From: Saccharopolyspora montiporae
GTDB lineage: Bacteria > Actinomycetota > Actinomycetes > Mycobacteriales > Pseudonocardiaceae
Reading direction: 5' to 3'
Length of the DNA: 64,000 nucleotides
Assembly (NCBI RefSeq): GCF_015209505.1
Contig: NZ_JADEYC010000015.1
Span: 62,001 to 126,000 of the forward strand
The notes below the pieces were generated by a model that searched no databases, had not been told where the DNA came from, and saw only the letters and a list, made by a program, of their open reading frames with translations. Both the position numbers and the translations under genes were made by a program. Below, one piece after another: positions 49,233 to 57,729 of the stretch (the stretch's first letter is position 1; the number at the start of each line of letters is the position of its first letter).

Positions 49233-49250
49233 CCGCAACCGACCGCAGCG

Positions 49251-49286
49251 CCGCGGGCCCTTCCTGTTCTCGGGGAGGGCCCGCGG
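49251..49286 (+). terminator. Hairpin terminator after the protease gene
   Basis: CCGCGGGCCCT and AGGGCCCGCGG form a perfect 11-bp stem with a 14-nt loop, starting 19 nt after the stop. Confidence 0.7.
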
Positions 49287-49485
49287 GCGTTCCGGTGGTG
49301 CGAACGGGTGGCTGCGGGGTGCCGCCGAACGGCGTCAATCGGGGGCCGGTTCGGAGCATCCTTCGAAAGACGGTTCCGGCGGCATCCGCCGCTGGATACC
49401 TTGCCGGAATCGGGGGTGTCGATGTCCGCAGCCCGGCGCTGCGACCGCAGCAGGGGGCGCGGACATGTCGAGGAGGGGTGCAGCT

Positions 49486-50304
49486 GTGCTACCCGGATAC
49501 ACCGAGGAACTGACACAGCCGCCGGATCCCGCGGGACAGCGGGACGCGGACACCGCGGCCGCCCGATCGGCGGCCGAGCGCTCCGCGCAGGCGCAGGCCG
49601 AGGCCCGGGAGGCGGTCGCGTCCGTCGCCCGAGCAGCCCGCGCCCGATCGGACCGCGGCGGCGTGCTGCAGGTCGTGCACGGTGCCAAGCGCGTCGGATG
49701 GGCCGCGTTCGAACTGCAGCGCTCGGCTGCGCACCTGGTGCAGGGCGTGGCGAAACCGCCGTACGTGACCACCGGGCCGCTGGATTCGCTGGAATCGCGC
49801 AAGCTCGCCGAAGGCGTGCGCTACCAGGTGCTCTACGACCGCGCGGCTCTCGCGCGCCCGCCGCAGCTGGACATCACCACGAAACTCGTCGCGCTGGGCG
49901 AGCAGGCTCGGGTGATCCACGTGGCGCCGACCAAGCTCATCGTCGTCGACGGCGAGGTCGGCCTGCTGCCGCTGACCGCCAGCGAGCACTCGGTGGAGAG
50001 CGCGGTGGTGATCCGCAGCTCGGCGATGCTGGCCGCGATCGCCCGGATCTTCGAGGACCTGTGGCGCTTCGCCGCGCCGTTCACCGCCGACCAGGACCTG
50101 GACGGCAACGAGCTGCAGCCCACCGAGGAGGAGCGCTGGATCCTGTCCCTGCTGGCCTCCGGGGCCACCGACGACACGATCGGCAGGTTGATGGGCTTCA
50201 GCGCGCGCACCGCGCACCGCAGGGTCCGCGAGCTCATCGCGCGGCTCGGGGTGGAGACCCGATTCCAGGCGGGCATGCAGGCGGTCAAGCTCGGCTGGCT
50301 GTGA
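49486..50304 (+). CDS. LuxR-type HTH transcriptional regulator (TrmB-like group)
   Basis: A 272-aa regulator. An Ala/Arg-rich helical N-terminal segment (about 15-60) precedes a domain with GVRYQVLYDRAALARPPQLD, then HVAPTKLIVVDGEVGLLPL and an ESAVVIRSSAMLAAIARIFEDLWRFA segment resembling the effector part of actinobacterial HTH regulators with a phospholipase-D-like region. The C-terminal LuxR-type HTH is EEERWILSLLASGATDDTIGRLMGFSARTAHRRVRELIARLG. GTG 49486 is preferred because AGGAGGGG lies 7 nt before it; ATG 49465 is in frame but overlaps that site. Targets are unknown. Confidence 0.82.
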   Translation: MLPGYTEELTQPPDPAGQRDADTAAARSAAERSAQAQAEAREAVASVARAARARSDRGGVLQVVHGAKRVGWAAFELQRSAAHLVQGVAKPPYVTTGPLDSLESRKLAEGVRYQVLYDRAALARPPQLDITTKLVALGEQARVIHVAPTKLIVVDGEVGLLPLTASEHSVESAVVIRSSAMLAAIARIFEDLWRFAAPFTADQDLDGNELQPTEEERWILSLLASGATDDTIGRLMGFSARTAHRRVRELIARLGVETRFQAGMQAVKLGWL

Positions 50305-50354
50305 GCCGCCGCGGGTCGCGCGCGAGCGGCTGCCGCCGCTGCGCGAGCACGTTC

Positions 50355-50360
50355 TACGCT
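50355..50360 (+). promoter_or_regulatory. -10 box TACGCT, leaderless promoter
   Basis: TACGCT ends 6 nt before ATG 50367, in a leaderless layout. Confidence 0.5.
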
Positions 50361-50366
50361 GCCCGC

Positions 50367-50750
50367 ATGCCCAGCCGCCGCCGCGTCGACCCCGCTGAGC
50401 TCCGCACCGCGGTCGAGGCCGTGCAGCCCTGGCTGAGCGGCTCCGCCGCGGAACCCGCGCGCGCCGAGCTGGCCGCCGCCGTGCGGCTGAGCCTGCGCAC
50501 CTTGGAGCAGGTGGCGCCGGGCAGCAGCGTGGAGGTGCGGGTCCCGCCGCACGCGGCCGTGCAGTGCGTGGCCGGGCCCCGGCACACCCGGGGAACCCCG
50601 CCGAACGTGGTGGAGACCGATCCGCGCACCTGGCTGCTGCTGGCGACCGGGGAGCTCGACTGGGAGTCCGCCGTGCGCGCGGGGCGGCTGGCGGCGTCCG
50701 GCTCGCGGGCGGCCGAGGTGTCCGACCGGCTGCCGCTGCTGAAGCTCTGA
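50367..50750 (+). CDS. Sterol-carrier-like small protein upstream of purF (Rv0807-like)
   Basis: A 127-aa protein with a basic N-terminus (PSRRRVDPAELR), a helix pair and the segment SSVEVRVPPHAAVQCVAGPRHTRGTPPNVVETDPRTWLLLATGELDW, which matches the small sterol-carrier-family proteins found beside purF in actinobacteria (Rv0807 in M. tuberculosis, from memory). The function is unknown. It lies 123 bp before purF. Confidence 0.72.
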   Translation: MPSRRRVDPAELRTAVEAVQPWLSGSAAEPARAELAAAVRLSLRTLEQVAPGSSVEVRVPPHAAVQCVAGPRHTRGTPPNVVETDPRTWLLLATGELDWESAVRAGRLAASGSRAAEVSDRLPLLKL

Positions 50751-50828
50751 CCTCGCGTTCCGCGGTCGGCACCCCGGCGGTGAGACGGCCGACACCGCAC
50801 TGATGGTCCCCCGGCCCGGTCCGGCTGT

Positions 50829-50844
50829 TTACACTGAGGTGTAA
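50829..50844. promoter_or_regulatory. Palindrome overlapping the putative purF -10 region
   Basis: TTACAC, TGAG, GTGTAA is a perfect 6-bp inverted repeat containing the -10-like TACACT (50830-50835), 30 bp before the purF start. It could be an operator, but it matches no purine regulator site that I know. Confidence 0.4.
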
Positions 50845-50873
50845 GTCCGACTCCGTCCCTCAGGGAGTTTTCG

Positions 50874-52472
50874 GTGGTCACCGACCGTCCGGGCAAGGCA
50901 ACAACGCAGGTGGATCCGTTCGAGGCACCCACCGCCGCCGCCGACGAGATCGAACAGGACGTCCCCCACGAGGAATGCGGTGTGTTCGGCGTGTGGGCGC
51001 CGGGCGAAGAGGTCGCGAAGCTGACCTTCTACGGGCTCTACGCGCTGCAGCACCGCGGCCAGGAAGCCGCCGGGATCGCGGTGGGCGACGGATCGCACGT
51101 GGTGGTGTACAAGGATCTCGGCCTGGTCAGCCAGGTCTTCGGCGAGCAGACGCTGGCCTCGCTGCAGGGACGGGTCGGTGTCGGCCACTGCCGCTACTCC
51201 ACCACCGGCGGCGGGACCTGGGAGAACGCCCAGCCGACGTTCCGCACCACCGCGGCGGGCACCGGTCTGGCCCTCGGGCACAACGGCAACCTGGTCAACA
51301 CCGCCGAGCTGCGCGAGCGGGTGGAGTCCGGCGGGGTGGACACCGTCGCCGCGAACGCCTCGTCGCCCGCCAACGGCTGCGACCGCGCCACCAGCGACTC
51401 CGACCTGGTCACCGGGCTGCTCGCCGCGGCCGCGGAGGACAAGGGCCTGGAGCAGGCCGCGATGGAGCTGTTCCCCACGCTGCGCGGCGCGTTCTCCATG
51501 ACCTTCAGCGATGAGAAGACGCTCTACGCGGTCCGCGATCCGCACGGGGTGCGCCCGCTGGTGCTGGGCAGGCTGGAGCGCGGCTGGGTCGTGGCCAGCG
51601 AGACCGCGGCGCTGGACATCGTCGGCGCGTCGTTCGTGCGCGAGGTCGAGCCGGGTGAGCTGCTGGCCATCGACGACGAGGGTCTGCGCTCGCAGCACTT
51701 CGCCAGCCCCGAGCCCAAGGGCTGCATCTTCGAGTACGTCTACCTCGCCCGGCCGGACACCGCGATCGCCGGGCGCTCGGTGCACAGCACCCGCGTGGAG
51801 ATCGGGCGCAGGCTCGCCGAGGAGCACGGGGTGGACGCGGACCTGGTCATCCCGGTGCCCGAGTCCGGTACGCCGGCGGCGATCGGTTACGCGCAGGGAT
51901 CCGGCATCCCGTACGGGAACGGCCTGGTCAAGAACGCCTACGTGGGTCGGACGTTCATCCAGCCCTCGCAGACCATCCGCCAGCTCGGCATCCGACTCAA
52001 GCTCAACCCGCTGCGCGAGGTCATCCGCGGCAAGCGCCTGGTGGTGGTGGACGACTCGATCGTGCGCGGCAACACCCAGCGCGCCCTGGTCCGCATGCTG
52101 CGCGAGGCCGGTGCGGTGGAGGTGCACGTGCGGATCGCCTCGCCGCCGGTGAAGTGGCCGTGCTTCTACGGGATCGACTTCGCCTCGCGCGCCGAGCTGA
52201 TCGCCAACGGCCTGGACATGGACGGGGTGCGCCGCTCGATCGGCGCGGACACCCTCGGCCACGTGTCGCTGGACGGGCTGGTCGCGGCTACCGAGCAGCC
52301 GCGCAACCGGCTGTGCTCGGCGTGCTTCGACGGCGAGTACCCGATCCCGCTGCCGGAGGACGAGCGGATAGGCAAGCACCTGCTCGAAGAGCTCGACCGC
52401 ACACCCGCGGCCGGTGCGGAACCGGTGCTGCCCAACGGGTACGGCGCCGCGGACGCGCTCGGCCGCCCCTGA
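50874..52472 (+). CDS. purF: Amidophosphoribosyltransferase
   Basis: The first committed step of purine synthesis: glutamine plus PRPP to phosphoribosylamine. The 532-aa precursor has a propeptide of about 34 residues before the Ntn nucleophile Cys in ECGVFGVWAPGEEV. Then come LYALQHRGQEAAGI and GVGHCRYSTTGG, the cysteines of a likely 4Fe-4S cluster (GCIFEYVYLARPD and RLCSACFDGEYP), and the PRPP-binding LVVVDDSIVRGNT. So it is the B. subtilis-like, iron-sulfur containing type that needs propeptide removal. GTG 50874 is preceded by GGGAG. Confidence 0.97.
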   Translation: MVTDRPGKATTQVDPFEAPTAAADEIEQDVPHEECGVFGVWAPGEEVAKLTFYGLYALQHRGQEAAGIAVGDGSHVVVYKDLGLVSQVFGEQTLASLQGRVGVGHCRYSTTGGGTWENAQPTFRTTAAGTGLALGHNGNLVNTAELRERVESGGVDTVAANASSPANGCDRATSDSDLVTGLLAAAAEDKGLEQAAMELFPTLRGAFSMTFSDEKTLYAVRDPHGVRPLVLGRLERGWVVASETAALDIVGASFVREVEPGELLAIDDEGLRSQHFASPEPKGCIFEYVYLARPDTAIAGRSVHSTRVEIGRRLAEEHGVDADLVIPVPESGTPAAIGYAQGSGIPYGNGLVKNAYVGRTFIQPSQTIRQLGIRLKLNPLREVIRGKRLVVVDDSIVRGNTQRALVRMLREAGAVEVHVRIASPPVKWPCFYGIDFASRAELIANGLDMDGVRRSIGADTLGHVSLDGLVAATEQPRNRLCSACFDGEYPIPLPEDERIGKHLLEELDRTPAAGAEPVLPNGYGAADALGRP

Positions 52473-52573
52473 TCCCGCTGCCGCGGCCGGGCCGTTCCCG
52501 CCGCGCGTAACGTGGGGCGTGCCGCACGTGCGCGTCCCGCGAACTGCACACTCGCACCAGATGTGGAGCCATC

Positions 52574-53680
52574 GTGTCCGAAGACCTGCTCGCAGGTTCC
52601 GACCAGACGGAGAACCCGAAGGCCAGTTACGCCGCCGCCGGGGTCAGCATCGAAGCCGGCGATGAGGCCGTGCAGCAGATGCGGCCGTGGGCGCAGCGGG
52701 CCACCCGGCCGGAGGTGCTCGGCTCGCTGGGCGGGTTCGCCGGCCTTTTCCAGCTGAAGCTGGACCGGTGGAAGCAGCCGGTGCTCGCCTCTTCCACGGA
52801 CGGCGTGGGCACCAAGATCGCCGTGGCGCAGGCGCTCGACGTGCACGACACGGTCGGCATCGACCTGGTCGCCATGGTCGTCGACGACCTCGTGGTGTGC
52901 GGCGCCGAGCCGCTGTTCCTGCAGGACTACGTCGCGGTCGGCAAGGTCGTCCCGGAGCGGATCGCCGACCTGGTCAAGGGCATCTCGGAAGGCTGCGTGC
53001 AGGCGGGATGCGCGCTGCTGGGCGGGGAGACCGCCGAGCACCCGGGGATGATGGGCGCGGGCGAGTACGACGTGTCGGCCACCGGCGTCGGCGTCGTCGA
53101 GGCCGACGCGATGCTCGGCCCGGACAAGGTGCGGGCCGGCGACGTGGTGATCGGCATGGGCTCGTCCGGGCTGCACTCCAACGGCTACTCGCTGGCCCGG
53201 CACGTGCTGCTGGAGGGTGCGCGGCTCCCGTTGGACGGGCACGTCGCGGAGTTCGGCCGGACGCTCGGCGAGGAGCTGCTGGAGCCGACCCGCATCTACG
53301 CGAAGGAATGCCTGGCGCTGGCCGCCGAGGCCGGTGTGCGGACGTTCTCGCACATCACCGGCGGTGGGCTCGCGGCCAACCTGGAACGCGTGATCCCGGA
53401 GGGGCTGACGGCCACCCTGGACCGGAGCACCTGGTCGCCGCAGGCCGTGTTCCGGATGATCGCCGAGCGCGGCCGAGTGGCACCGGATGAGATGGAGCGC
53501 ACGTTCAACATGGGCGTGGGCATGGTGGCGGTCGTGGCCGCCGAGGACGTGGACCGCGCGCTGGCCGTGCTCACCGCGCGCCACGTGCCCGCGTGGACGC
53601 TCGGCGAGGTGGCCAAGTCCGGGACCGAGAGCGGTGCGGACGAGCGCGTCGTGCTGCGCGGGGAACACCCCGCTTCGTGA
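52574..53680 (+). CDS. purM: AIR synthetase (phosphoribosylformylglycinamidine cyclo-ligase)
   Basis: ATP-dependent ring closure of FGAM to AIR. The 368-aa protein has KASYAAAGVSIEAGDEAVQQ, LASSTDGVGTKIAVAQ, GIDLVAMVVDDLVVCGAEPLF, LLGGETAEHPGMM, GLHSNGYSLARHVL and FSHITGGGLAANLERVIP, all PurM signatures. It follows purF by 101 bp. A 17-bp stem terminator lies about 110 bp after its stop. Confidence 0.97.
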   Translation: MSEDLLAGSDQTENPKASYAAAGVSIEAGDEAVQQMRPWAQRATRPEVLGSLGGFAGLFQLKLDRWKQPVLASSTDGVGTKIAVAQALDVHDTVGIDLVAMVVDDLVVCGAEPLFLQDYVAVGKVVPERIADLVKGISEGCVQAGCALLGGETAEHPGMMGAGEYDVSATGVGVVEADAMLGPDKVRAGDVVIGMGSSGLHSNGYSLARHVLLEGARLPLDGHVAEFGRTLGEELLEPTRIYAKECLALAAEAGVRTFSHITGGGLAANLERVIPEGLTATLDRSTWSPQAVFRMIAERGRVAPDEMERTFNMGVGMVAVVAAEDVDRALAVLTARHVPAWTLGEVAKSGTESGADERVVLRGEHPAS

Positions 53681-53789
53681 GCCCCGCGTCCCGGCGGGGC
53701 GTCACCTGTGGACGGTCCCGCTCCGCCGGACCGGACCGTTCGCTCCTGCTGCCGCGGCGGCCGGTCCGCCCGGACAACGTGCGCGAGCA

Positions 53790-53829
53790 CGAGTGGCGCT
53801 GCCGGTTCGCCGACCGGCAGCGCCACTCG
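53790..53829 (+). terminator. Very strong hairpin terminator after purM
   Basis: A perfect 17-bp stem (CGAGTGGCGCTGCCGGT and its complement) with a 6-nt loop, followed by a pyrimidine-rich stretch. It would end purF-purM transcription. Confidence 0.8.
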
Positions 53830-53915
53830 TCTGCTCCTCCTGTTAGCGGCTCGCGAATTCGCCAACCCGCCCGCGGGCGGACATCGGGCCGAACGACTCC
53901 CGGCGCACACCACTA

Positions 53916-53949
53916 CCGAACGCCCGGCGGATCTCCGCCGAGCGTTCGG
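53916..53949 (-). terminator. Hairpin terminator after the DUF3073 gene
   Basis: An interrupted stem: CCGAACGC pairs with GCGTTCGG and CGGCGGA with TCCGCCG, with one mismatch between the two. It lies 12 bp downstream of the minus-strand stop at 53962. Confidence 0.65.
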
Positions 53950-53961
53950 TGCACCTGTGGT

Positions 53962-54141
53962 TCAACGCCGGTCGTAGTCGTCGTAGCCGTCGTCGTACGG
54001 GTCTTCGCGGTCCTCGGCCCAATCGCCGGACTCGTCCGAGGACAGCTCTCGCTGCAACGCCTCGATGTCCATCCCGGGGGAGTTGTACTTAAGCTCGCGG
54101 GCCACCTTCGTCTGCTTGGCCTTAGCCCGGCCGCGCCCCAT
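53962..54141 (-). CDS. DUF3073 family small protein
   Basis: A 59-aa basic-then-acidic protein. MGRGRAKAKQTKVARELKYN is the invariant N-terminus of this actinobacterial family, followed by MDIEALQRELSS and an Asp/Tyr tail (DDGYDDYDRR). It is tail to tail with purM, as in mycobacteria (Rv0810c next to purM, from memory). Function is unknown; the Lys/Arg front suggests nucleic acid binding. ATG 54141 has GAGGGGG upstream. Confidence 0.9.
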   Translation of the reverse strand: MGRGRAKAKQTKVARELKYNSPGMDIEALQRELSSDESGDWAEDREDPYDDGYDDYDRR

Positions 54142-54386
54142 GGCTCGACCCCCTCGCACAGGGTGTGCGGGGCGGACAGGGGAATGTCGGCCCCGCATGA
54201 TCTCGACAACTTTTCCTGTAACTACCGTACCGTGCCGAGGCGGTTCTATGCGACGTGGTGCCGGGAGTCGGCGAGCGTGTCTTGAACGACGTTCGCAGGC
54301 CGCCGCGGATGGCTCCGGGGAGGCGGCTCGTCCGGATCGGGTGAGCCTCTGGCGGGACCGCCCGGAGCACGTGGGAGCATGCTCCC

Positions 54387-55262
54387 GTGCCTGAACCGTT
54401 CGTCGCCTACCTGCGGGTGTACGAACCCCTGTCCTCGTTCGAGTCGTCCGTGCGCGAGCAGCTGTCCGGCGCCGTCGAGCGCGGACCGGTGCAGCAGTCC
54501 CGGGCCGGACTGCGCGAGCAGGACGTGTGGTTGCGCACCCAGCTCACCGCCCCGCCGCAGCTGCTGCCCGGGGAGAACCGCCGCCGCGGATCCGCGGACG
54601 ACGTGCTGGTGCTCTCCCCCGAGCAGGTGCCGAGCGGACCGGCCGCCACGGTCGGCCCCGGCCCGCTGGTGTGCCCGCTGGACCTGCGCGGGCGCTGCGC
54701 CGCCGCGCTCGTGGGATTCCTCGGTGACGCCGACGTTCCGCTGCGCACCGCGGCCCTGTCCGTGGACGCCGACCACGCCCGCGCGCAGGCCAGTTCCGTG
54801 GTCAGCGAGCTCTCCGACGGCGCGGTGCACGTGCTGTCCTCCACCTGGACCGTCCCGCTGCCGTGGTTCGTGCTGGTGGATCCGCAGGAGCGCGAGGTCG
54901 TCGCCGGCGAGCGGGGTACGGACCGGGTGAGCTGGCGGGTGGCGATGGCCGATGCGCGCAGGCGGGTGACCCGCGCGCACGCCGTCGGCAAGCAGTCCAT
55001 CGGGGAGGACGGCCCCACCAAGATCCTGCGCGAGACCGGCCGCTGGCTGGAGCGCTTCCACCCGCATTCCGCGGTCGAGCTGGACTACGGCGGCCTGGTG
55101 CAGCTGATGTCCGAGTCCGATGTGGAGGCCGACACCTCGGCCGAGGACGTGCACGCCATCGTGGACGCGATGGAGACCGGCGATCCGGACGAGGTCAGCG
55201 CGCGCTACGAGGGACTGCGGGACTTCTGGGGCGAGTTCGCCGCCCGCGAACGGCACAACTAG
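54387..55262 (+). CDS. Conserved actinobacterial protein of unknown function
   Basis: A 291-aa soluble protein. It opens EPFVAYLRVYEPLSSFESSVREQL. Other notable segments are DVLVLSPEQVP, GPLVCPLDLRGRCAAALVGFLG and PLPWFVLVDPQEREVV, then a helical part with VGKQSIGEDGPTKILRETGRWLERFHPHSAVELDYGGLVQLM and an acidic end. No catalytic or nucleotide-binding motif is recognised. GTG 54387 directly follows a 14-bp perfect palindrome (GGGAGCATGCTCCC, 54373-54386) that may be an operator. It converges with the rsiG-like gene. Confidence 0.72.
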   Translation: MPEPFVAYLRVYEPLSSFESSVREQLSGAVERGPVQQSRAGLREQDVWLRTQLTAPPQLLPGENRRRGSADDVLVLSPEQVPSGPAATVGPGPLVCPLDLRGRCAAALVGFLGDADVPLRTAALSVDADHARAQASSVVSELSDGAVHVLSSTWTVPLPWFVLVDPQEREVVAGERGTDRVSWRVAMADARRRVTRAHAVGKQSIGEDGPTKILRETGRWLERFHPHSAVELDYGGLVQLMSESDVEADTSAEDVHAIVDAMETGDPDEVSARYEGLRDFWGEFAARERHN

Positions 55263-55291
55263 GGAGCGGTTTCCCGGACGCGCGGTGGAGA

Positions 55292-55852
55292 TCAGTCCCC
55301 GTCGCGCTCCTCGGCCAACCGCTCGTCCACCGAGGCAGCGCCTTCCCGGTAGCGGCGGCCGATCTCGGCGTTGAGCCGGTCCATCACGTCCTGCACCTCG
55401 CGGCGCCGGCGGGACACCGAGTCCTCCTCGGCGGTGTACGCGTGCAGCGCCCGGTCCAGCTGGTCATCGGACAACGACATCACGTCCGAGAGGTCCACGT
55501 CGGAGACCAGCGCCTCGACATGCCTGCGGTGCGCCTCGGCCCGGGTGGGCTCGGTGGTCTGGTAGCGGCCGGAACCCGCGGCCGGGCCGACCGCGTTGTC
55601 GGACAGGATGTTCACCAGCTGCTCGACGACCGTCGCGGACCCGTCCTCCCGCCGCCTGCGCTGCTCGGCCCGCACGATGTCGATCCGGGCGTGCAGCACG
55701 CGCCGCAGGTAGGACAGGTCGGTCTCCTCCTGCGCCGCCTCGTCGCGCAGTCCGCGCACCGCCCCGAGCTCCAGATCCGGCAAACCGCTCGTGTAGTCCG
55801 GGGACAACACCCGGTCGATGCGGCGGCGTCCACCCGGGCGGACTTCGATCAC
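55292..55852 (-). CDS. rsiG: RsiG-like cyclic di-GMP-dependent anti-sigma factor
   Basis: A 186-aa helical protein resembling RsiG, the anti-sigma factor that with c-di-GMP holds the sporulation sigma WhiG in Streptomyces. Two copies of the c-di-GMP-binding pattern E-x3-S-x2-R-x3-Q-x3-D can be traced. One is E43-S47-R50-H54-D58 (Gln replaced by His); the other is E143-S147-R150-Q154-D158, a perfect match. The conserved start (RRIDRVLSPDYTSGLPDLEL) also fits the family, often annotated as aerial mycelium formation protein. GTG 55852 has GGAGG 8 nt upstream. No whiG is in the window; a c-di-GMP enzyme lies at 42452-44620. Confidence 0.78.
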   Translation of the reverse strand: MIEVRPGGRRRIDRVLSPDYTSGLPDLELGAVRGLRDEAAQEETDLSYLRRVLHARIDIVRAEQRRRREDGSATVVEQLVNILSDNAVGPAAGSGRYQTTEPTRAEAHRRHVEALVSDVDLSDVMSLSDDQLDRALHAYTAEEDSVSRRRREVQDVMDRLNAEIGRRYREGAASVDERLAEERDGD

Positions 55853-55989
55853 GTGGGCATCCTCCGGTCATCGGGTCGCGCCTGCGGCTCGGCGGCGGGC
55901 GGAAGAACCGGCCGATCGCGCACCGCCCAACGCCCGGCATCCTGGCACACGCGCCGCGCACCGCGCGTCCCGGACGAGCAGATCGGCGG

Positions 55990-57132
55990 TCAGCGCCCGC
56001 GCAGCCCCTGGGCAGCGACCCGGCCCGGCGGTTCGCCGGTGTCCGGGGGGATCGAGTCCGGGTCCACGGCGGCCGCCACGGCCCGGCCCTCGTCCGGATC
56101 GCCGGCCAGCAGCTCACCGTCCACCGGGGCGGACCGCTTGATCAGCGCCAGCGCGATCGGGCCCAGCTCGTGGTGCTGCACCACGCTGCCCACGCGGCCC
56201 ACCTTGCGCTCGCCGGACAGCACCGGGTCGCCCGGTTCCGGCTGCACCTCGACGGAACCGTCCAGGTGCAGCAGCAGCGTCCGCCGCGGCGGCTTGCCCA
56301 CGTTGTGCACCTTGGCGACGGTCTCCTGCCCGCGGTAGCAGCCCTTGGCCACGTGCGCCGCCACGTGCACCCAGCCCAGCTCGTGCGGGATCGCGCGCTC
56401 GTCGGTGTCCAGCCCCACCCGCGGACGCAGCGCCTCGACGCGGAGCGCTTCGTAGGCCAAGGTCCCGGACGGGCGGATTCCCGCATCGGTCAGCGCGGTC
56501 CACCGGTCGACCAGCGAGTCGCGCGGTACCACCAGGTCGTAGGTGGGCAGGGCGCGGAAATCGACCCGGCGGACGAAACCGCCCCCGGGGATCCCGGTCA
56601 CGCCGTAGTTCCGGTCCGGCACCGGCACGTGCCCGGACAGCAGGTCCGCGGCCTCCGGGCCGATCGCGGTGAGCACCGCGAACTCACCGGTCGCGTCCCG
56701 CGGCTCGACCTGGGACCAGAACCGCATCGCGTCCAGGTACTCCACCAGCGGCTGCTTGCCGTCCACCCCGATGGTGGGCAGGGCGCTGCTGGCCTGCGCA
56801 CCGGCGTCGGTGTCCAGCAACACCGCCTCGTCGTGGTGCGCCACCATCATGTGCGCGTCGATGCGCCCCGCGCTGTCCAGCACCAGCGCCTCGGTGCCCT
56901 GCCCGTCCGGCAGTTCGGTGAGGTGCTGGGACAGCACCAGGTGCAGCCAGCTCAACCGCTCCGCGCCCGGTACGGCGATCACCTGGCGGTGCGAGCGGTC
57001 GACCAGCACGGCCCGGCGGGCCGCGGTGCGCTGCTCGGCGAACGGGTCGCCGAAATGCCAGGGCACACCGTGGTCGAGGACGTCATCCGGGGCGGGGACC
57101 GCACCCGGCAACTGCAACAGCGGCGAACTCAT
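55990..57132 (-). CDS. ygfZ: YgfZ-like folate-binding (GcvT-fold) protein
   Basis: A 380-aa protein of the YgfZ/GcvT family, which helps repair or assemble certain iron-sulfur enzymes through folate binding. It has the family signature KGCYRGQETVAKVHN with its redox-active Cys, VLVDRSHRQVIAVPG and LSWLHLVLSQ at the front, and a C-terminal barrel region. ATG 57132 overlaps the stop of the Fur-family gene (ATGA), so the pair is translationally coupled, which fits iron-linked regulation. A GAGGAG ribosome binding site is present. Confidence 0.9.
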   Translation of the reverse strand: MSSPLLQLPGAVPAPDDVLDHGVPWHFGDPFAEQRTAARRAVLVDRSHRQVIAVPGAERLSWLHLVLSQHLTELPDGQGTEALVLDSAGRIDAHMMVAHHDEAVLLDTDAGAQASSALPTIGVDGKQPLVEYLDAMRFWSQVEPRDATGEFAVLTAIGPEAADLLSGHVPVPDRNYGVTGIPGGGFVRRVDFRALPTYDLVVPRDSLVDRWTALTDAGIRPSGTLAYEALRVEALRPRVGLDTDERAIPHELGWVHVAAHVAKGCYRGQETVAKVHNVGKPPRRTLLLHLDGSVEVQPEPGDPVLSGERKVGRVGSVVQHHELGPIALALIKRSAPVDGELLAGDPDEGRAVAAAVDPDSIPPDTGEPPGRVAAQGLRGR

Positions 57133-57602
57133 CGGTGCTCCTCGGCGTGCTGCTGCGGAGGATCCGCAGGGGTTTGCTCGGGGCCGGCCGCCCGGCAGGC
57201 GCGGCACAGACCGGACAGCGCGAGGTGCGTGGCGTCCAGCTCGAACCCGCGCTCGGCCAGCAGCCTGCGGCCCAGGTCGCCCAGCACTGCCGGGTCCACC
57301 TCGTCCACCTCCCCGCAGCGGTGGCAGGCCAGGTGCACGTGCTCGTGCTCCTCGGCGGAGTAGGTGGGCGCGCCGTGCCCCAGGTGCGTGTGCCGGACCA
57401 GACCCAGCTCCTCCAGCAGGTCCAGTGCGCGGTAGATCGTGGTGATGTTGACCGTGGCCGCGGTGCCCTGCACCCGCTTGCAGACCTGCTCCGGAGTGGC
57501 GTGGCCGAGCTCGCGGACAGCGTCCAGCACCAGCTGGCGCTGCGGGGTCATCCGCATGCCGCGCTGGTGCAGCGTGCTGCGCAACGCGCGCTCGTCGGTC
57601 AC
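57129..57602 (-). CDS. Fur-family metalloregulator
   Basis: A 157-aa regulator. An N-terminal winged HTH (RMTPQRQLVLDAVRELGHATPEQVCKRVQ, then TVNITTIYRALDLLEELGLV) precedes the metal-binding domain with HEHVHLACHRCGEVDEVD (first CxxC and His) and a second CxxC in LSGLCRACRAAG, so a structural zinc site is complete. Fur-, Zur- or other specificity cannot be told. It is coupled to ygfZ, hinting at iron or oxidative stress. The His-rich tail (PPQQHAEEH) may bind metal. Confidence 0.9.
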   Translation of the reverse strand: MTDERALRSTLHQRGMRMTPQRQLVLDAVRELGHATPEQVCKRVQGTAATVNITTIYRALDLLEELGLVRHTHLGHGAPTYSAEEHEHVHLACHRCGEVDEVDPAVLGDLGRRLLAERGFELDATHLALSGLCRACRAAGPEQTPADPPQQHAEEHR

Positions 57603-57717
57603 TGCGTGCTCCTGCGTCCGCGTCCGGTTCCGCCTTCCCCACCGTCGATCGTAACTCCGCCACGACCGGGGACCACCGAGCCCGCGGCCCGCCCGTCGCA
57701 GGTGGCCACCGGGGTTC

Positions 57718-57723
57718 TAGGCT
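57718..57723 (+). promoter_or_regulatory. -10 box TAGGCT, leaderless promoter
   Basis: TAGGCT ends 6 nt before ATG 57730, in a leaderless layout. Confidence 0.5.
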
Positions 57724-57729
57724 GCGGAT

